Shown piece after piece: positions 19,524-29,453 of a stretch of DNA of 58,892 nt (positions are counted from its first letter, which is position 1; each line of letters opens with the position of its first letter). A model generated the notes under the pieces. It had not been told where the DNA came from and did no database searches. It worked only from the letters and a program-made list of their open reading frames with translations. The stretch comes from Shewanella saliphila (GTDB lineage: Bacteria; Pseudomonadota; Gammaproteobacteria; Enterobacterales; Shewanellaceae), in NCBI RefSeq assembly GCF_014648295.1, contig NZ_BMQV01000026.1:1-58892 (forward strand), read 5' to 3'. Position numbers and translations under genes: made by a program.

Positions 19524-21761
19524 ATGAATCAACAAGAGAAACAGCACTTATTGGAATTAATTGTAAATTCCAGTGCTAAACAACAAGGTGATTTTTCGCA
19601 GACTTCAGCATTGGTATGTCAATTGCTGCAGGAACACTTTGACGCGTCTTTTGTGTCGGTTTGGTTACTGACCACTGACACTGACACTGACACGGCCGAG
19701 GTAAATCCCAATGACCACTTTGTGTGTTCACACAACCTTGTTGCCAGCCAAATAGCACCGTCATTAAACCACACCCCTGCATTACGCAAAATAGACAAAC
19801 TGCTTCCTCAATTTTTCACTGAATTACGTTCTCACCGATATATTTTATCAAGCGAACCACAGCAGCAATTACTTATCAATCAATTTTCAGATTACTACCA
19901 ACAACATGGAATTATCACCAGTGTTGATGTGGCTATTCGTATTAATGGCCATATTGAAGGTGTATTATCGATTGAGCATTGTGAAGACACCAAATGGCTC
20001 AAATCAGCGATTCAATTTGCAATTCAATGTGCTGACCAACTTGCGCTGACATTGGCGACGCGCCACACCTATGACAGTAATGAGCAAATATATTTATTAC
20101 GTAATGCAACAGAGCAATCTGAGCATGTCGTGATGCTAATCAATACCGATACTGGGATTGTTGAGTATGTGAATGGTGCCCATGAAAAAATGACCGGATC
20201 ACCCAGAAATACCATTGAACATCACAGTGCGAAAAATCTCGATATATTCAAAAGTAACCAGCTGCTATACAGCAGCATTATTAGCCAAATACGCAATAAT
20301 GAAGTGGTTAAGGGTAACTTAAAGCTAAAACGTGCCGATGGCAGTGATTATTGGATGAATTATCACTTTTCTCCTTTTGTGACTGAGCTTGGTAAACACT
20401 ATGCGTTGGTATCAAGCTACGACAATTCAGCGGAATACTTGCATAAAGCAGAGTTAGAGCGCTTGGCCTGGCATTGTAATCTTACCGGTTTACATAACCG
20501 CAGTTATTTTATTCCGCAATTAGAGCGTGCCGTTGATGGCACGTTAATACTCATTGATTTACTGAGCTTTAAACGGTTTAACGATACCCACGGCCATGAG
20601 CAGGGTGATGCGTTGTTGGTTGAAATTGCCCGTCGCTTAAAACATTTTGCCAGCGCCGCCAATGCCATCGATGTGGCACGAATTGGTAGCGACGAATTTG
20701 CCATTTTATTACCTGAAAGCGAAGATGATAATCCTCAGGCACTATCTGATTTTGAGCAAGTGATTAAACGTTTATATTTAAACCTTGCTGCGCCATCGGT
20801 GATATCACGTGAGAAAATTGAGCCGAAAACAGCACTTGCCGTGGTTGATATTAAATCGGTGGCGGGATTATTTACGCCTTTATCCTGTGCCGATATTACC
20901 TTACAACACGCTAAAAATAAGTCAGAAATGCATTACCAGTTCTTCAATGCAGATTTATTGAGTGAATTTACCACTAACGCAGAGATTGAACGCGATTTAC
21001 ATCAAGCAATCCGCGGGCGTGAGTTTGAGCTGTATTATCAACCGTTAATGGATTTAAAAACCAATCAATACATAGGTGCAGAGGCGTTAATCCGTTGGCA
21101 TCATCCTAAAAAAGGCGTGCTTTATCCTGGTGCATTTATTGAAATTGCCGAGCAAACGGGCATGATAAATCCAATCGGTGAATGGGTACTAGAGTCGGCA
21201 TGTAAGCAACTTAATTTATGGCAACACAAAGACGTTAATATTGCGATGCACGTAAACGTGTCAGCGAGACAGTTTTTTAGTGGCAATTTATATGAGCAAG
21301 TGTGGCGTTTAGTGACTCGTTATCGTATCAAGCCAAAAACCTTGGTGCTTGAAATCACCGAAACCGAGTTAATGGGTGACATTCGCTATGCCATTAATTT
21401 GTGTCATGAATTAGCTGAACTGGGTGTGGGATTGGCGATCGATGACTTCGGTACGGGTTATAGTTCAATGAAATACTTGAAACAATTTCCCATTTCAAAG
21501 TTAAAAATCGATCGTTCGTTTATTATGGATATTTCATCGAGCCGTGAAAGCCGTGAAATTGTCAGCGCCATTATAGCGATGGCCAATGCATTGAATATTT
21601 CGCTGACCGCAGAAGGGGTTGAAACCAAAGAGCAAGAAGCGTTTTTAAGCTCAAGTGCCTGTCATCATGCTCAAGGGTATTTATACAGTCCGGCTATTCG
21701 TGTTAACGAATTTGCGCAATTTATTGAGCACCATGCTACCTGGGTACCCATCGAGCATTAA
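19524..21761 (+). CDS. GAF-PAS-GGDEF-EAL protein, probable c-di-GMP phosphodiesterase
   Basis: Signalling protein of 745 residues. The order is a GAF-like sensor (about 10-180), a PAS domain (about 190-310, with [20 protein letters not shown]), a diguanylate cyclase domain (about 325-470) and an EAL domain (about 490-740). The cyclase signature is GSDEF instead of GGDEF (near residue 388), which argues against cyclase activity. The EAL domain looks active: GAEALIRW, the EITETE loop, [10 protein letters not shown] and the KLKIDRSFI lysine motif are all present. No membrane helix is seen, so it should be cytosolic. Its stop overlaps the convergent YchJ gene by 4 bases. Confidence 0.9.
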   Translation: MNQQEKQHLLELIVNSSAKQQGDFSQTSALVCQLLQEHFDASFVSVWLLTTDTDTDTAEVNPNDHFVCSHNLVASQIAPSLNHTPALRKIDKLLPQFFTELRSHRYILSSEPQQQLLINQFSDYYQQHGIITSVDVAIRINGHIEGVLSIEHCEDTKWLKSAIQFAIQCADQLALTLATRHTYDSNEQIYLLRNATEQSEHVVMLINTDTGIVEYVNGAHEKMTGSPRNTIEHHSAKNLDIFKSNQLLYSSIISQIRNNEVVKGNLKLKRADGSDYWMNYHFSPFVTELGKHYALVSSYDNSAEYLHKAELERLAWHCNLTGLHNRSYFIPQLERAVDGTLILIDLLSFKRFNDTHGHEQGDALLVEIARRLKHFASAANAIDVARIGSDEFAILLPESEDDNPQALSDFEQVIKRLYLNLAAPSVISREKIEPKTALAVVDIKSVAGLFTPLSCADITLQHAKNKSEMHYQFFNADLLSEFTTNAEIERDLHQAIRGREFELYYQPLMDLKTNQYIGAEALIRWHHPKKGVLYPGAFIEIAEQTGMINPIGEWVLESACKQLNLWQHKDVNIAMHVNVSARQFFSGNLYEQVWRLVTRYRIKPKTLVLEITETELMGDIRYAINLCHELAELGVGLAIDDFGTGYSSMKYLKQFPISKLKIDRSFIMDISSSRESREIVSAIIAMANALNISLTAEGVETKEQEAFLSSSACHHAQGYLYSPAIRVNEFAQFIEHHATWVPIEH

Positions 21762-22240
21762 TGGGTTAACTTGGCACAGCATTGTTTAAACTTTTTACCA
21801 CTATGACAAATGCACGGTTCATTTCTTTCGGGTAATTTCGTGTGCATTTGTTTGCCCTCAGTATAAAACCAACGTCCTTGCTGCAAAACAAAACTAGACT
21901 GCTCGTATATGGCGTCTATCTGCTTGTCTTCGATATACCAGGCTTTAAAGGTCACTTCGCCAGTAGTGGCTAACTGTTTCGTGCTTATCACTTGCAAACC
22001 CAACCAATGGGTATTGCTTTGAGCTAACTGTTCAATGGTTAAGCCTTGGCGGTAATCTGGATGGTGCGTCACTAGCAAATAATCAAATTGAGCCACCACA
22101 AAGGCACAATAGCGCGAACGCATCAGCTGCTCCGGAGATTGAGCAACCAATTGGTTTACATGCAAAGGCAAGCAACATTGTTGGTAAGATTGCTGGCTGC
22201 CACACGGGCATAAATCAGCAGGGGTAATCTGTGTTGTCAT
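21758..22240 (-). CDS. YchJ family SEC-C motif protein
   Basis: Protein of 160 residues with zinc-binding SEC-C motifs at both ends: [13 protein letters not shown] (near residue 12) and [13 protein letters not shown] (near 143). Between them is an NTF2-like domain opened by [13 protein letters not shown], the YchJ arrangement. The function of the family is not established; SEC-C motifs usually bind zinc and mediate contacts with ribosomal or SecB-like partners. Its ATG overlaps the stop of the upstream NTF2-like gene as TAATG, so the two are translationally coupled. Confidence 0.88.
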   Translation of the reverse strand: MTTQITPADLCPCGSQQSYQQCCLPLHVNQLVAQSPEQLMRSRYCAFVVAQFDYLLVTHHPDYRQGLTIEQLAQSNTHWLGLQVISTKQLATTGEVTFKAWYIEDKQIDAIYEQSSFVLQQGRWFYTEGKQMHTKLPERNEPCICHSGKKFKQCCAKLTH

Positions 22241-22842
22241 TATGGCTTTGTACTCGTCTCGGTGTTGGGCGAGTTGATAAATTGGCGACCGTAGTAGAGA
22301 TTAGGAACAGGTTTAGCATCATAATAAAATTTTGCGGTTGCGTGAGTGTTTGAGTCAACGCTAATACGCCATTGGCCATCACTGTCTTTTGCAAAAATGG
22401 TCACAAACTTACCTGCAAACTCACTCACCGGCTCGCCTGAATCTGCACCCGGGTGAAAACGCACTAAATAATAGCCTATGTCGGTTGCGGTATTTTTATC
22501 TATATGACGCACAACAACCCTAAAGTCGACTTCTAGTTTGGCTTGCTTGCGTTTAATTTTGTCAAAAAAACGCGTATACAAACTGACAATATTCGCTTTA
22601 CCGTGAATAATACCTTTATCTTGGGTTTCTGAAATATATACCGCATCTTCAGTATAAATTTGTTCTATGCTAGAAAGATCTAAATGTTCAAATGCATCGG
22701 CTAATTGGGTAAAATTAGCGTTCAGGGTCTTATTCGATACAGCATCTGCCGCGACAGAGTTTAACGTGGTAATGCATAACCCTAAGGCCAGTAAAGCCCC
22801 AGTAATTCTTAGTGTATTCAAACGGATCAATATTTTCTTCAA
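22240..22842 (-). CDS. Exported SnoaL/DUF4440-like (NTF2 fold) protein
   Basis: Protein of 200 residues with a signal peptide (about 1-31, ending NSVAADA). The mature part is a single NTF2-like domain: [24 protein letters not shown] resembles the SnoaL/DUF4440 start, and [20 protein letters not shown] is the family's closing strand pair. Such domains bind small ligands or have isomerase activity, but no function is known here. It precedes the YchJ gene in a two-gene operon (TAATG overlap). Both proteins carry NTF2-like domains, which is curious. Confidence 0.78.
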   Translation of the reverse strand: MKKILIRLNTLRITGALLALGLCITTLNSVAADAVSNKTLNANFTQLADAFEHLDLSSIEQIYTEDAVYISETQDKGIIHGKANIVSLYTRFFDKIKRKQAKLEVDFRVVVRHIDKNTATDIGYYLVRFHPGADSGEPVSEFAGKFVTIFAKDSDGQWRISVDSNTHATAKFYYDAKPVPNLYYGRQFINSPNTETSTKP

Positions 22843-22969
22843 TGAGTGTTTCTCTTTTTTATAATAGGTAAAACAAACTACAGTAATGCGTTACCGTTTT
22901 CATCACTATAAATTATTCAATGATTTTGCCAAAGCGCATAATCTTTACAAAGTATGTAGGAGGTAAACC

Positions 22970-23572
22970 ATGTCGTTAAAAGAAGATGATTTATTTTTAC
23001 AAGAAATGGCAGACGTCACCCCCTTAAAGTCAGAGCGTCAAAGCATCGCTGCGCAGACATGGTCAAACCCAGTTAGTGTAACAGAGGCTCAATTGGCAAA
23101 GCGAGCCGCCGCCGAGCAACACGAATTGTTACAGTTATTACCGACTGATCCGCATTTGATTCATCCTTTGCAGCCAGATGAAATGGTCAGTTATAAAATC
23201 GACGGTATTCAAGACGAAGTATTTAAACAATTAAGGTTGGGCAAGTACCCGATTAAAACGGTGTTAGATCTCCATGAATATCGGCTGCATCAGGCGCGCG
23301 ACAGCATGATTAATTGCCTATTGAGTGCCTATGAACGTGGTGAGCGCAATGTGTTAATCATTCATGGCAAAGGTTATAAAAGTAAACCGTATCCAGCACT
23401 GATGAAATCAGCCGTGTGTCACTGGCTACAACAAATTGAACCTGTGACGGCTTATCACTCTGCTACACGCAATCAAGGCGGTGTGGGGGCTGTATTTGTG
23501 ATGTTGAAGAAGTCCCAACAAAAGAAACTTGAAAACAGTGAGTTGAATCGAAAAGGCAGTGGCTTTCGATAA
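22970..23572 (+). CDS. smrA: Smr-domain DNA endonuclease SmrA
   Basis: Protein of 200 residues with a C-terminal Smr domain (about 95-180). VLDLHEYRLHQARDSMINCL carries the conserved DLH motif and NVLIIHGKG carries the HGKG motif, followed by GGVGAVFVML. The N-terminal ~85 residues are charged and less conserved. E. coli SmrA has nicking endonuclease activity in vitro; the cellular role is unclear. A strong AGGAGG ribosome binding site precedes the ATG and a bidirectional terminator follows the stop. Confidence 0.9.
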   Translation: MSLKEDDLFLQEMADVTPLKSERQSIAAQTWSNPVSVTEAQLAKRAAAEQHELLQLLPTDPHLIHPLQPDEMVSYKIDGIQDEVFKQLRLGKYPIKTVLDLHEYRLHQARDSMINCLLSAYERGERNVLIIHGKGYKSKPYPALMKSAVCHWLQQIEPVTAYHSATRNQGGVGAVFVMLKKSQQKKLENSELNRKGSGFR

Positions 23573-23603
23573 AAAATGGGCGCTTAATCAGCGCCCATTT
23601 TTA
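23573..23603. terminator. Bidirectional terminator between smrA and the M2 peptidase gene
   Basis: AAAATGGGCGC pairs with GCGCCCATTTT around a 7-base loop, with A and T runs on the two sides. Confidence 0.85.
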
Positions 23604-23628
23604 TTGATAGCTCATAACAATGAAGCTG

Positions 23629-25497
23629 TTACCAACCGCATTGACGGTTAGCCTCGTTGTTTTGCTCATCAAGCCACACTTGTAATGGCGCAAAGTAATC
23701 TAATACTGCTTTGGCGTCCATTTGCTTAGTGCCTGTGACAACATTAAGGGCTTCTGGCCAGGGTTGGCTCGCACCCATTTCAAGCATTTCATTCAACTTA
23801 GTACCAGCGGCTTCGTTGCCGTAAATACTGCAACGGTGAACAGGGCCTGTGTCGCCAGCAATGTCACACAAAGCTTTGTGGAATTGGAACTGCAATACAT
23901 GGGCTAAAAAGTAACGTGTGTACGGTACATTTCCTGGTACATGGTATTTAGCGCCCGGGTCAAAATCAGCTTCAGTGCGCGCAATAGGGGCTTTTACGCC
24001 TTGGTATTTTTCACGTAAATCCCACCAGGCTTGGTTGTACTGCTCTGGCTTAATCGTGCCGTTAAACACCTGCCAACGCCATTGGTCAATCATTAAGCCA
24101 AACGGCATAAATGCAATTTTATCTAGAGCTTGACGTAAGAGTAAACCAATGTCTTTAGAGGCGTCAGGTACTGTGTCTAACAAGCCAATTTGTTGTAAAT
24201 ACTTAGGCGTAATTGACAATGCAATGGTGTCACCAATGGCTTCGTGGAAACCATCATTGGCCGAGTTTTTAAAGATAAACGGCTGATTTTTATAAGCGCG
24301 TTGATAGAAGTTATGCCCTAACTCATGGTGAATGACGGTAAAGTCTTCAGCGCTTTTTTGAATACACATTTTTATGCGAATATCATCGAGGTTGTCCAAA
24401 TCCCATGCTGATGCGTGGCATACCACATCGCGGTCTTGCGGTTGAACAAACAATGAACGACGCCAAAAGCTTTCTGGTAGCGCGTCAAATCCTAATGAAG
24501 TGAAAAAGCCTTCAGCTTGTTCCACCATTTTGATTTCGTCATAGCCATTTTTGGCCAATAACTCAGTGACGTTATAACCCGGGTCGGCATTTTCCGGCGC
24601 AACACTGTTATATATGGTGCCCCATTGTTGTGCCCACATATTACCAAGTAAATGAGCTGGAATAGGGCCTGTTTTAGGTGCAACGTCATCACCGTATTGT
24701 TCGTTCAATTCACCACGTACATAACAGTGCAATGAGTCATACAGTGGTTTGATTTGATCCCATAAACGGTCCAGTTCTGCAGAAAACTCGTCAGGCTTCA
24801 TGTCATATTGGCTACGCCAAAGTTCAGATAAGTCAGCGTAACCCAGATCTTTAGCACCTTCGTTGGCGAGTTCAACTTCGCGTTCAAACAAAGGTCGCAT
24901 TGGCTTGGCGATTTCGCGCCAACCTTGCCATGCTTCAAGCAACACCGCAGGGTCTTTCGACTCAGCCATTAAATTAGATAATTCAGGTTGAGTTAAACAG
25001 CGACCATCAGCAAAGCAATACTTACCTTTGCCGTATAAACCGTTTAACTCTGAAGCAATACTGGCTAACTCTGCGTTTTTGGCAGGGTCTAGCGGAGCAG
25101 GTAATACCAGGCTACTGCGAAGGCTATTGAGTTTTCTGCTGTTAACCGCATCGAGTGCGACATCAGCATATTTTGCCGCTTCAGTAGCATAACGCACAGA
25201 TGTTGAGGTAATTTTTTCGCCCATGGCGGCAGACAATGCTGCGGTATCATCAGTAATGAAATTTGAGTAAATCCACTCCGCGCGATTGGCTTCAACAGAT
25301 AACGCAGCTAAATCGGCTTCAGCTTGATTAATAAAGGTAATCGCTGCCGCACTGTCAATTTTTGGTTCACTTGTTACTTGCGGTTGATCTGCTGCTGACG
25401 TGTTAACAGATTCTTGAGTGTCATTACAGGCACTCAGACCTAACACGAGTGACACGATGAGTGCAATTTGAGACGGTTGTTTTAAAGGGAAGTTCAT
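23629..25497 (-). CDS. M2 family (ACE-like) dipeptidyl carboxypeptidase lipoprotein
   Basis: Zinc peptidase of 622 residues related to angiotensin-converting enzyme. The signal peptide ends in the lipobox GLSAC (cysteine at residue 24), so the protein is lipid-anchored in the periplasm or on the outer membrane. HHELGH (near residue 391) supplies the two zinc histidines and catalytic glutamate, and the third ligand is in HEAIGD about 25 residues later. VPGNVPYTRYFLAHVLQFQFH near residue 520 is the substrate-binding helix of the M2 family. It probably releases dipeptides from peptide C-termini. It is transcribed alone. Confidence 0.94.
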   Translation of the reverse strand: MNFPLKQPSQIALIVSLVLGLSACNDTQESVNTSAADQPQVTSEPKIDSAAAITFINQAEADLAALSVEANRAEWIYSNFITDDTAALSAAMGEKITSTSVRYATEAAKYADVALDAVNSRKLNSLRSSLVLPAPLDPAKNAELASIASELNGLYGKGKYCFADGRCLTQPELSNLMAESKDPAVLLEAWQGWREIAKPMRPLFEREVELANEGAKDLGYADLSELWRSQYDMKPDEFSAELDRLWDQIKPLYDSLHCYVRGELNEQYGDDVAPKTGPIPAHLLGNMWAQQWGTIYNSVAPENADPGYNVTELLAKNGYDEIKMVEQAEGFFTSLGFDALPESFWRRSLFVQPQDRDVVCHASAWDLDNLDDIRIKMCIQKSAEDFTVIHHELGHNFYQRAYKNQPFIFKNSANDGFHEAIGDTIALSITPKYLQQIGLLDTVPDASKDIGLLLRQALDKIAFMPFGLMIDQWRWQVFNGTIKPEQYNQAWWDLREKYQGVKAPIARTEADFDPGAKYHVPGNVPYTRYFLAHVLQFQFHKALCDIAGDTGPVHRCSIYGNEAAGTKLNEMLEMGASQPWPEALNVVTGTKQMDAKAVLDYFAPLQVWLDEQNNEANRQCGW

Positions 25498-25652
25498 TTA
25501 TTGGCATCCTTGTTTTTCTTATCGACGTTAGTTTACCCAAAAATGATCAACATTGCATAATAGTGACCAATTTGTTGCAGTTATTGCAGTTTATCTTCTT
25601 TACTCAACACAAAAAATCCAACAATTTCGATTGACATCTGTGCGCTCAATGA

Positions 25653-25678
25653 TTAATTTAAACGGGTGTTTAAATTAA
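25653..25678. promoter_or_regulatory. Candidate PsrA operator (autoregulation)
   Basis: Perfect 11-base arms TTAATTTAAAC and GTTTAAATTAA surround the spacer GGGT, 13 bases before the psrA start codon. The AAAC-N4-GTTT core matches the palindrome upstream of the long fadE. The position would block psrA transcription or translation initiation. Confidence 0.7.
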
Positions 25679-25691
25679 CTTGGGTCATGGG

Positions 25692-26333
25692 ATGGCAAGC
25701 CGTACTGATACAAAAACAAGAATACTCGATGCAGCTGAAAAGTTGTTTGCTGAGAGAGGTTTTTCTGAAACTTCGTTACGACTGATCACCAGTAAAGCTG
25801 AAGTGAATTTAGCGTCAGTCAATTACCATTTTGGTTCGAAAAAAGAATTAATCCGTGCAGTATTAGCAAGATACTTAGATGTGTTTATGCCAAGCGCTGC
25901 TATAGAGATTAAACGTTTACACAATGCACCTGAAGATGCATCACTAAACGAAATATTTTCTGCTTTAATTAAACCGTTATTAGAACTGAATAAAGTGCGT
26001 AATGGCGGCACAATCATCTTTTTACAGTTGTTAGGTCGAGGCTACATTGAAAGCCAGGGCCATTTACGCTGGTTTATTACCACGCATTATGGTGAACACT
26101 TAGCCACATTCGTGAAAGCGGTTGTCGCAAGTGCACCGCATATTCCGCCAGCAGAAATGTTTTGGCGTTTGCATTTCACCCTGGGGACTATCGTATTCAC
26201 CATGGCTTCAGCAGACGCGTTAAATGAAATTGCAGCAGCCGATTATGGTGAGCACAACAACACTGAAGCAATTATTCGTAAAGTTATTCCATATATGGCG
26301 GCCGGTGTGGCTGTCCCTGTGCTAAACAATTAA
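25692..26333 (+). CDS. psrA: TetR-family fatty-acid-responsive regulator PsrA
   Basis: Regulator of 213 residues. The start is set at the ATG giving MASRTDTKTRIL; a TTG four codons earlier is possible. The N-terminal helix-turn-helix is clear (RILDAAEKLFAERGFSETSL ... VNYHFGSKKELIRAVL), and the C-terminal half is the ligand-binding part. PsrA proteins repress beta-oxidation genes until they bind long-chain fatty acids or acyl-CoA. The gene is 11 bases upstream of a fadE in the same direction, and the operator-like palindrome just before it fits autoregulation. The identity as PsrA rests on these neighbours and the Shewanella gene order. Confidence 0.88.
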   Translation: MASRTDTKTRILDAAEKLFAERGFSETSLRLITSKAEVNLASVNYHFGSKKELIRAVLARYLDVFMPSAAIEIKRLHNAPEDASLNEIFSALIKPLLELNKVRNGGTIIFLQLLGRGYIESQGHLRWFITTHYGEHLATFVKAVVASAPHIPPAEMFWRLHFTLGTIVFTMASADALNEIAAADYGEHNNTEAIIRKVIPYMAAGVAVPVLNN

Positions 26334-26344
26334 GAAGGTATAAA

Positions 26345-28621
26345 ATGAGTATCGTCATACTGTTACTTATCGTAATCATTGTCCTCTTTGGTGTACGTAA
26401 CATCAGGATGCAGTTTATTACGCGTCCTGTGTTTACGTTCTTCAAAAAAGTATTGCCGCCTTTGTCGACTACCGAGAAAGAAGCAATGGAAGCGGGCGAT
26501 GTGTGGTGGGAAGGTGAGCTTTTCCGCGGTAAACCAAACTGGAATACCTTACACGGTTACGGCAAACCAACATTAACAGCTGAAGAACAAGACTTTATCG
26601 ATAATCAAGTTCAAACAGCCTTAACCATGATCGATGATTTTGACATTGTTCATAATCGCAAAGATTTGCCGCCAGAGTTGTGGCAATACTTTAAAGAACA
26701 AGGCTTCTTTGCCTTAATCATTCCTAAAAAATACGGTGGCCGCGAGTTTTCTGCTTATGCCAACTCAACCATCGTTGCTAAAATTGCCACGCGCAGTGTC
26801 AGTGCAGCAGTAACGGTAATGGTGCCTAACTCTTTAGGCCCTGGTGAGTTATTAACTCATTATGGTACTCAAGAGCAAAAAGAGCGTTGGTTACCGTCTC
26901 TTGCTGTGGGTAAAGACATTCCATGTTTTGCATTAACGGGTCCTGAAGCGGGCAGTGATGCAGGCGCAATCCCTGATTTGGGTATTGTGTGTCGTCGTGA
27001 GTTTGAAGGTGAAGAAACATTAGGTTTAAGCCTAACGTGGAACAAACGTTATATTACCCTTGCACCTGTTGCGACGGTATTAGGCTTAGCGTTCCAAATG
27101 CGCGACCCTGATGGTTTATTAGGTGATGTTAAAAATTTAGGCATTACCTGTGCATTAATCCCAACCGATCACGAAGGCGTAGAAATTGGCCGTCGTCATA
27201 ACCCATTAATGATGGCGTTTATGAACGGTACTACTAGCGGTGAAGATGTGTTTATCCCGTTAGACTGGATTATTGGTGGCCCTCAATATGCCGGTAAAGG
27301 CTGGCGTATGCTGGTTGAATGTTTGTCAGCGGGACGCGGTATTTCATTACCAGCACTTGCTACAGCATCTGGCCATGTGTCGACTAAAACCACCACAGCT
27401 TACAGCTATGTTCGTCAGCAGTTTGGTATGCCTATTGGTAATTTTGAAGGCGTGCAAGAAGCCATGGCACGTATTATTGCCAATACTTATCAGCTTGAAG
27501 CCGCACGTCGTTTAACCACTCAAGGTATCGATTTAAAAGTGAAGCCTTCAGTTGTGACTGCAATTGCTAAGTACCACATGACCGAGTTAGGCCGTGATGT
27601 GCTTGAAGATGCAATGGATATTCAGTCTGGTAAGGGGATTCAATTAGGGCCTAAAAACTATTTAGGTCATGCATTTATGGCTAACCCAATCTCGATTACG
27701 GTTGAGGGTGCAAACATTCTAACCCGTTCATTGATGATTTTTGGTCAAGGTGCAACGCGTTGCCATCCGTATGTATTGGCAGAAATGGAAGCCGCCGCGA
27801 TGGAAGATGAAACATCGGCACTCGATCGTTTCGATTCATTACTGCTGGGCCATATGGGATATGCCATTGGTAATGCTCTACGTTCATTGGGCAGTGCGTT
27901 AACCGGCAGTCGTTTTGCTAGTGCGCCAGTTAGCGGACCCACTCAGCAATATTACCGTGACATGACGCGTATTTCGTCTGCACTTGCGATTATGACTGAC
28001 CTATCGATGTTGATTATGGGCGGCGACCTTAAGCGTAAAGAAATGATTTCTGCACGTATGGGTGATGTATTAAGCCAATTGTATCTTGCTTCAGCGACAT
28101 TGAAATTGTTTGAAGACAATGGCCGTCAACAAGATGATTTACCGGCAGTGCATTACGCTATGACTGAGCGTTTACACTTAGCAGCAAAAGCACTAGAAGA
28201 TGCTATTCGTAACTTCCCAAGTAAAATTGCTGGAGTATTATTACGTGTGTTGATTTTCCCACTGGGTAATCACTTTAATGCACCAAGCGACAAGTCTGCC
28301 GTTGATGTGTGTAAAGGCATGCTTAAACCTGGGCCTGCTCGTAATCGAATTACGTTCTTGTGCGGCGAGTTTGAGGGTGACACTAGCGGTATTGCGGAAG
28401 TTGAAAATGCATTCTTAGCAAAATATGCCGCTAAAGATCTGTATAAAAAACTGAAAAAAGCACAACGCAGTGGTCACTTAAAGTCTAAGTTACCCATGCT
28501 TGAGCTGTTTGATGTTGCGCTTGAAAAAGACATCATTACCCAAGCTGAACATCAGCAACTACTAGAAGCAGATGAGTTACGCTTGGCAGCAATCAACGTC
28601 AATGATTTTGAAAAGCTGTAA
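26345..28621 (+). CDS. Membrane-associated acyl-CoA dehydrogenase FadE, second copy
   Basis: Acyl-CoA dehydrogenase of 758 residues, paralogous to the 815-residue protein at 7569-10016. It has a single N-terminal membrane helix (about 2-18), whereas the paralogue has two or three. The core holds [20 protein letters not shown] near residue 197 and the same [20 protein letters not shown] strand near 228. The FadE C-terminal domain is present. It is cotranscribed with psrA (11-base gap, GAAGG before the ATG), so it is directly under fatty-acid control. The two copies may differ in chain-length preference; that is inference. Confidence 0.94.
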   Translation: MSIVILLLIVIIVLFGVRNIRMQFITRPVFTFFKKVLPPLSTTEKEAMEAGDVWWEGELFRGKPNWNTLHGYGKPTLTAEEQDFIDNQVQTALTMIDDFDIVHNRKDLPPELWQYFKEQGFFALIIPKKYGGREFSAYANSTIVAKIATRSVSAAVTVMVPNSLGPGELLTHYGTQEQKERWLPSLAVGKDIPCFALTGPEAGSDAGAIPDLGIVCRREFEGEETLGLSLTWNKRYITLAPVATVLGLAFQMRDPDGLLGDVKNLGITCALIPTDHEGVEIGRRHNPLMMAFMNGTTSGEDVFIPLDWIIGGPQYAGKGWRMLVECLSAGRGISLPALATASGHVSTKTTTAYSYVRQQFGMPIGNFEGVQEAMARIIANTYQLEAARRLTTQGIDLKVKPSVVTAIAKYHMTELGRDVLEDAMDIQSGKGIQLGPKNYLGHAFMANPISITVEGANILTRSLMIFGQGATRCHPYVLAEMEAAAMEDETSALDRFDSLLLGHMGYAIGNALRSLGSALTGSRFASAPVSGPTQQYYRDMTRISSALAIMTDLSMLIMGGDLKRKEMISARMGDVLSQLYLASATLKLFEDNGRQQDDLPAVHYAMTERLHLAAKALEDAIRNFPSKIAGVLLRVLIFPLGNHFNAPSDKSAVDVCKGMLKPGPARNRITFLCGEFEGDTSGIAEVENAFLAKYAAKDLYKKLKKAQRSGHLKSKLPMLELFDVALEKDIITQAEHQQLLEADELRLAAINVNDFEKL

Positions 28622-28648
28622 ATGATGTAACATCGTGTGGTAAACATT

Positions 28649-28677
28649 AAGCCCTGACTCAGTCGGGGCTTTTTTAT
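28649..28677 (+). terminator. Terminator after psrA-fadE
   Basis: AAGCCC ... GGGGCTT with a short internal stem is followed by TTTTTT. Confidence 0.8.
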
Positions 28678-28712
28678 TGCCGCTATCCGGTGGATCATAA
28701 AACACGGCATTA

Positions 28713-29164
28713 ATACCAATTCCACTAATTATCTGGTCATTCAGCGGGAATTCTGTGCCTTCTAGGCAAGTAATAGGATTGAAGACATAGTTGCTCTCGG
28801 CAACTGCTCCTGCGTTGCTCTACCTCCTGCATCCATGCAGTCGTCGGCAACTGCTCCTGCGTTGCTCTACCTCCTGCATCCATGCAGTCGTCGGCAACTG
28901 CTCCTGCGTTGCTCTACCTCCTGCATCCATGCAGTCGTCGGCAACTGCTCCTGCGTTGCTCTACCTTCTGCATCCATGCAGTCGTACGTCAAAATGCTAT
29001 TAAGCAGCATAGAAGGCACAGAAACCCGCCTTGCAGGAGACACTCAGACCGTTCATTTCTTTGTTGCATTGTCTTAGAAGGGAATAACCATTATTTCAAC
29101 AATGCGCCTCAAACTGAACAATCTGAGTGACTCTGATTGGTCACATAATTAATGGAAATGGTAT
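28713..29164. mobile_element. MITE-like element with 30-base terminal inverted repeats
   Basis: The left end 28713-28742 begins ATACCAATTCCACTAATTAT. The right end 29135-29164 read on the minus strand begins ATACCATTTCCATTAATTAT; the two ends match at about 24 of 30 positions. A second inverted pair lies inside: 28744-28767 and 29010-29032, both containing TCTGTGCCTTCTA when read inward. No transposase is encoded. The element holds a tandem repeat array. It lies between fadE and pykA, two convergent genes. Confidence 0.72.
28797..28984. repeat. Four tandem 47-base repeats
   Basis: Four head-to-tail copies start at 28797, 28844, 28891 and 28938. The first three are identical and the fourth has one substitution (CTACCTTC instead of CTACCTCC). 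Each unit contains the inverted repeat CTGCAT-CC-ATGCAG. The period is not a multiple of 3, so open frames crossing the array change frame each unit and are not genes. There are no variable spacers, so it is not a CRISPR array. Confidence 0.95.
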
Positions 29165-29369
29165 AACATTTTATTAATGGTTTATATTCTTCACTGAAGT
29201 GATTAACGGCGGCTATTGAGTCATATTGATTAGGCGAGGGCGATGAACCGAGTGACAGAGGTTGCCGAATGTGCAATGCAAGTTGACTGTTTTGATAAAC
29301 AGCTTGGGTACGTTACTGGATGACGACAGAAGCTAACGGCAGAGACTAACGTCCATTGATTAAGGGCAA
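29165..29369. other. Intergenic region right of the MITE-like element
   Basis: No gene, RNA or palindrome was recognised between the element and the pykA terminator. Confidence 0.4.
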
Positions 29370-29370
29370 T

Positions 29371-29402
29371 AAAAAAGCCAACCGCGAGGTTGGCTTTGTT
29401 TT
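29371..29402 (-). terminator. Terminator after pykA
   Basis: AAAGCCAACC (29374-29383) and GGTTGGCTTT (29388-29397) with a GCGA loop; on the minus strand the stem is followed by TTATT. Confidence 0.85.
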
Positions 29403-29453
29403 TAGACCCACAGACTCGCGATTAAACGCTCTGTGTGGCTCGTAATGGGTTTA

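Noticed and set aside
28797..28984. CRISPR-like array
   Set aside because: The 47-base units are head to tail with no variable spacers and no cas genes are present.
28791..29130. Overlapping open frames rich in Leu, Cys and Ser through the 47-base repeats
   Set aside because: They arise because the repeat unit has no stop in several frames; the period shifts frame each unit and there is no ribosome binding site or protein-like composition.
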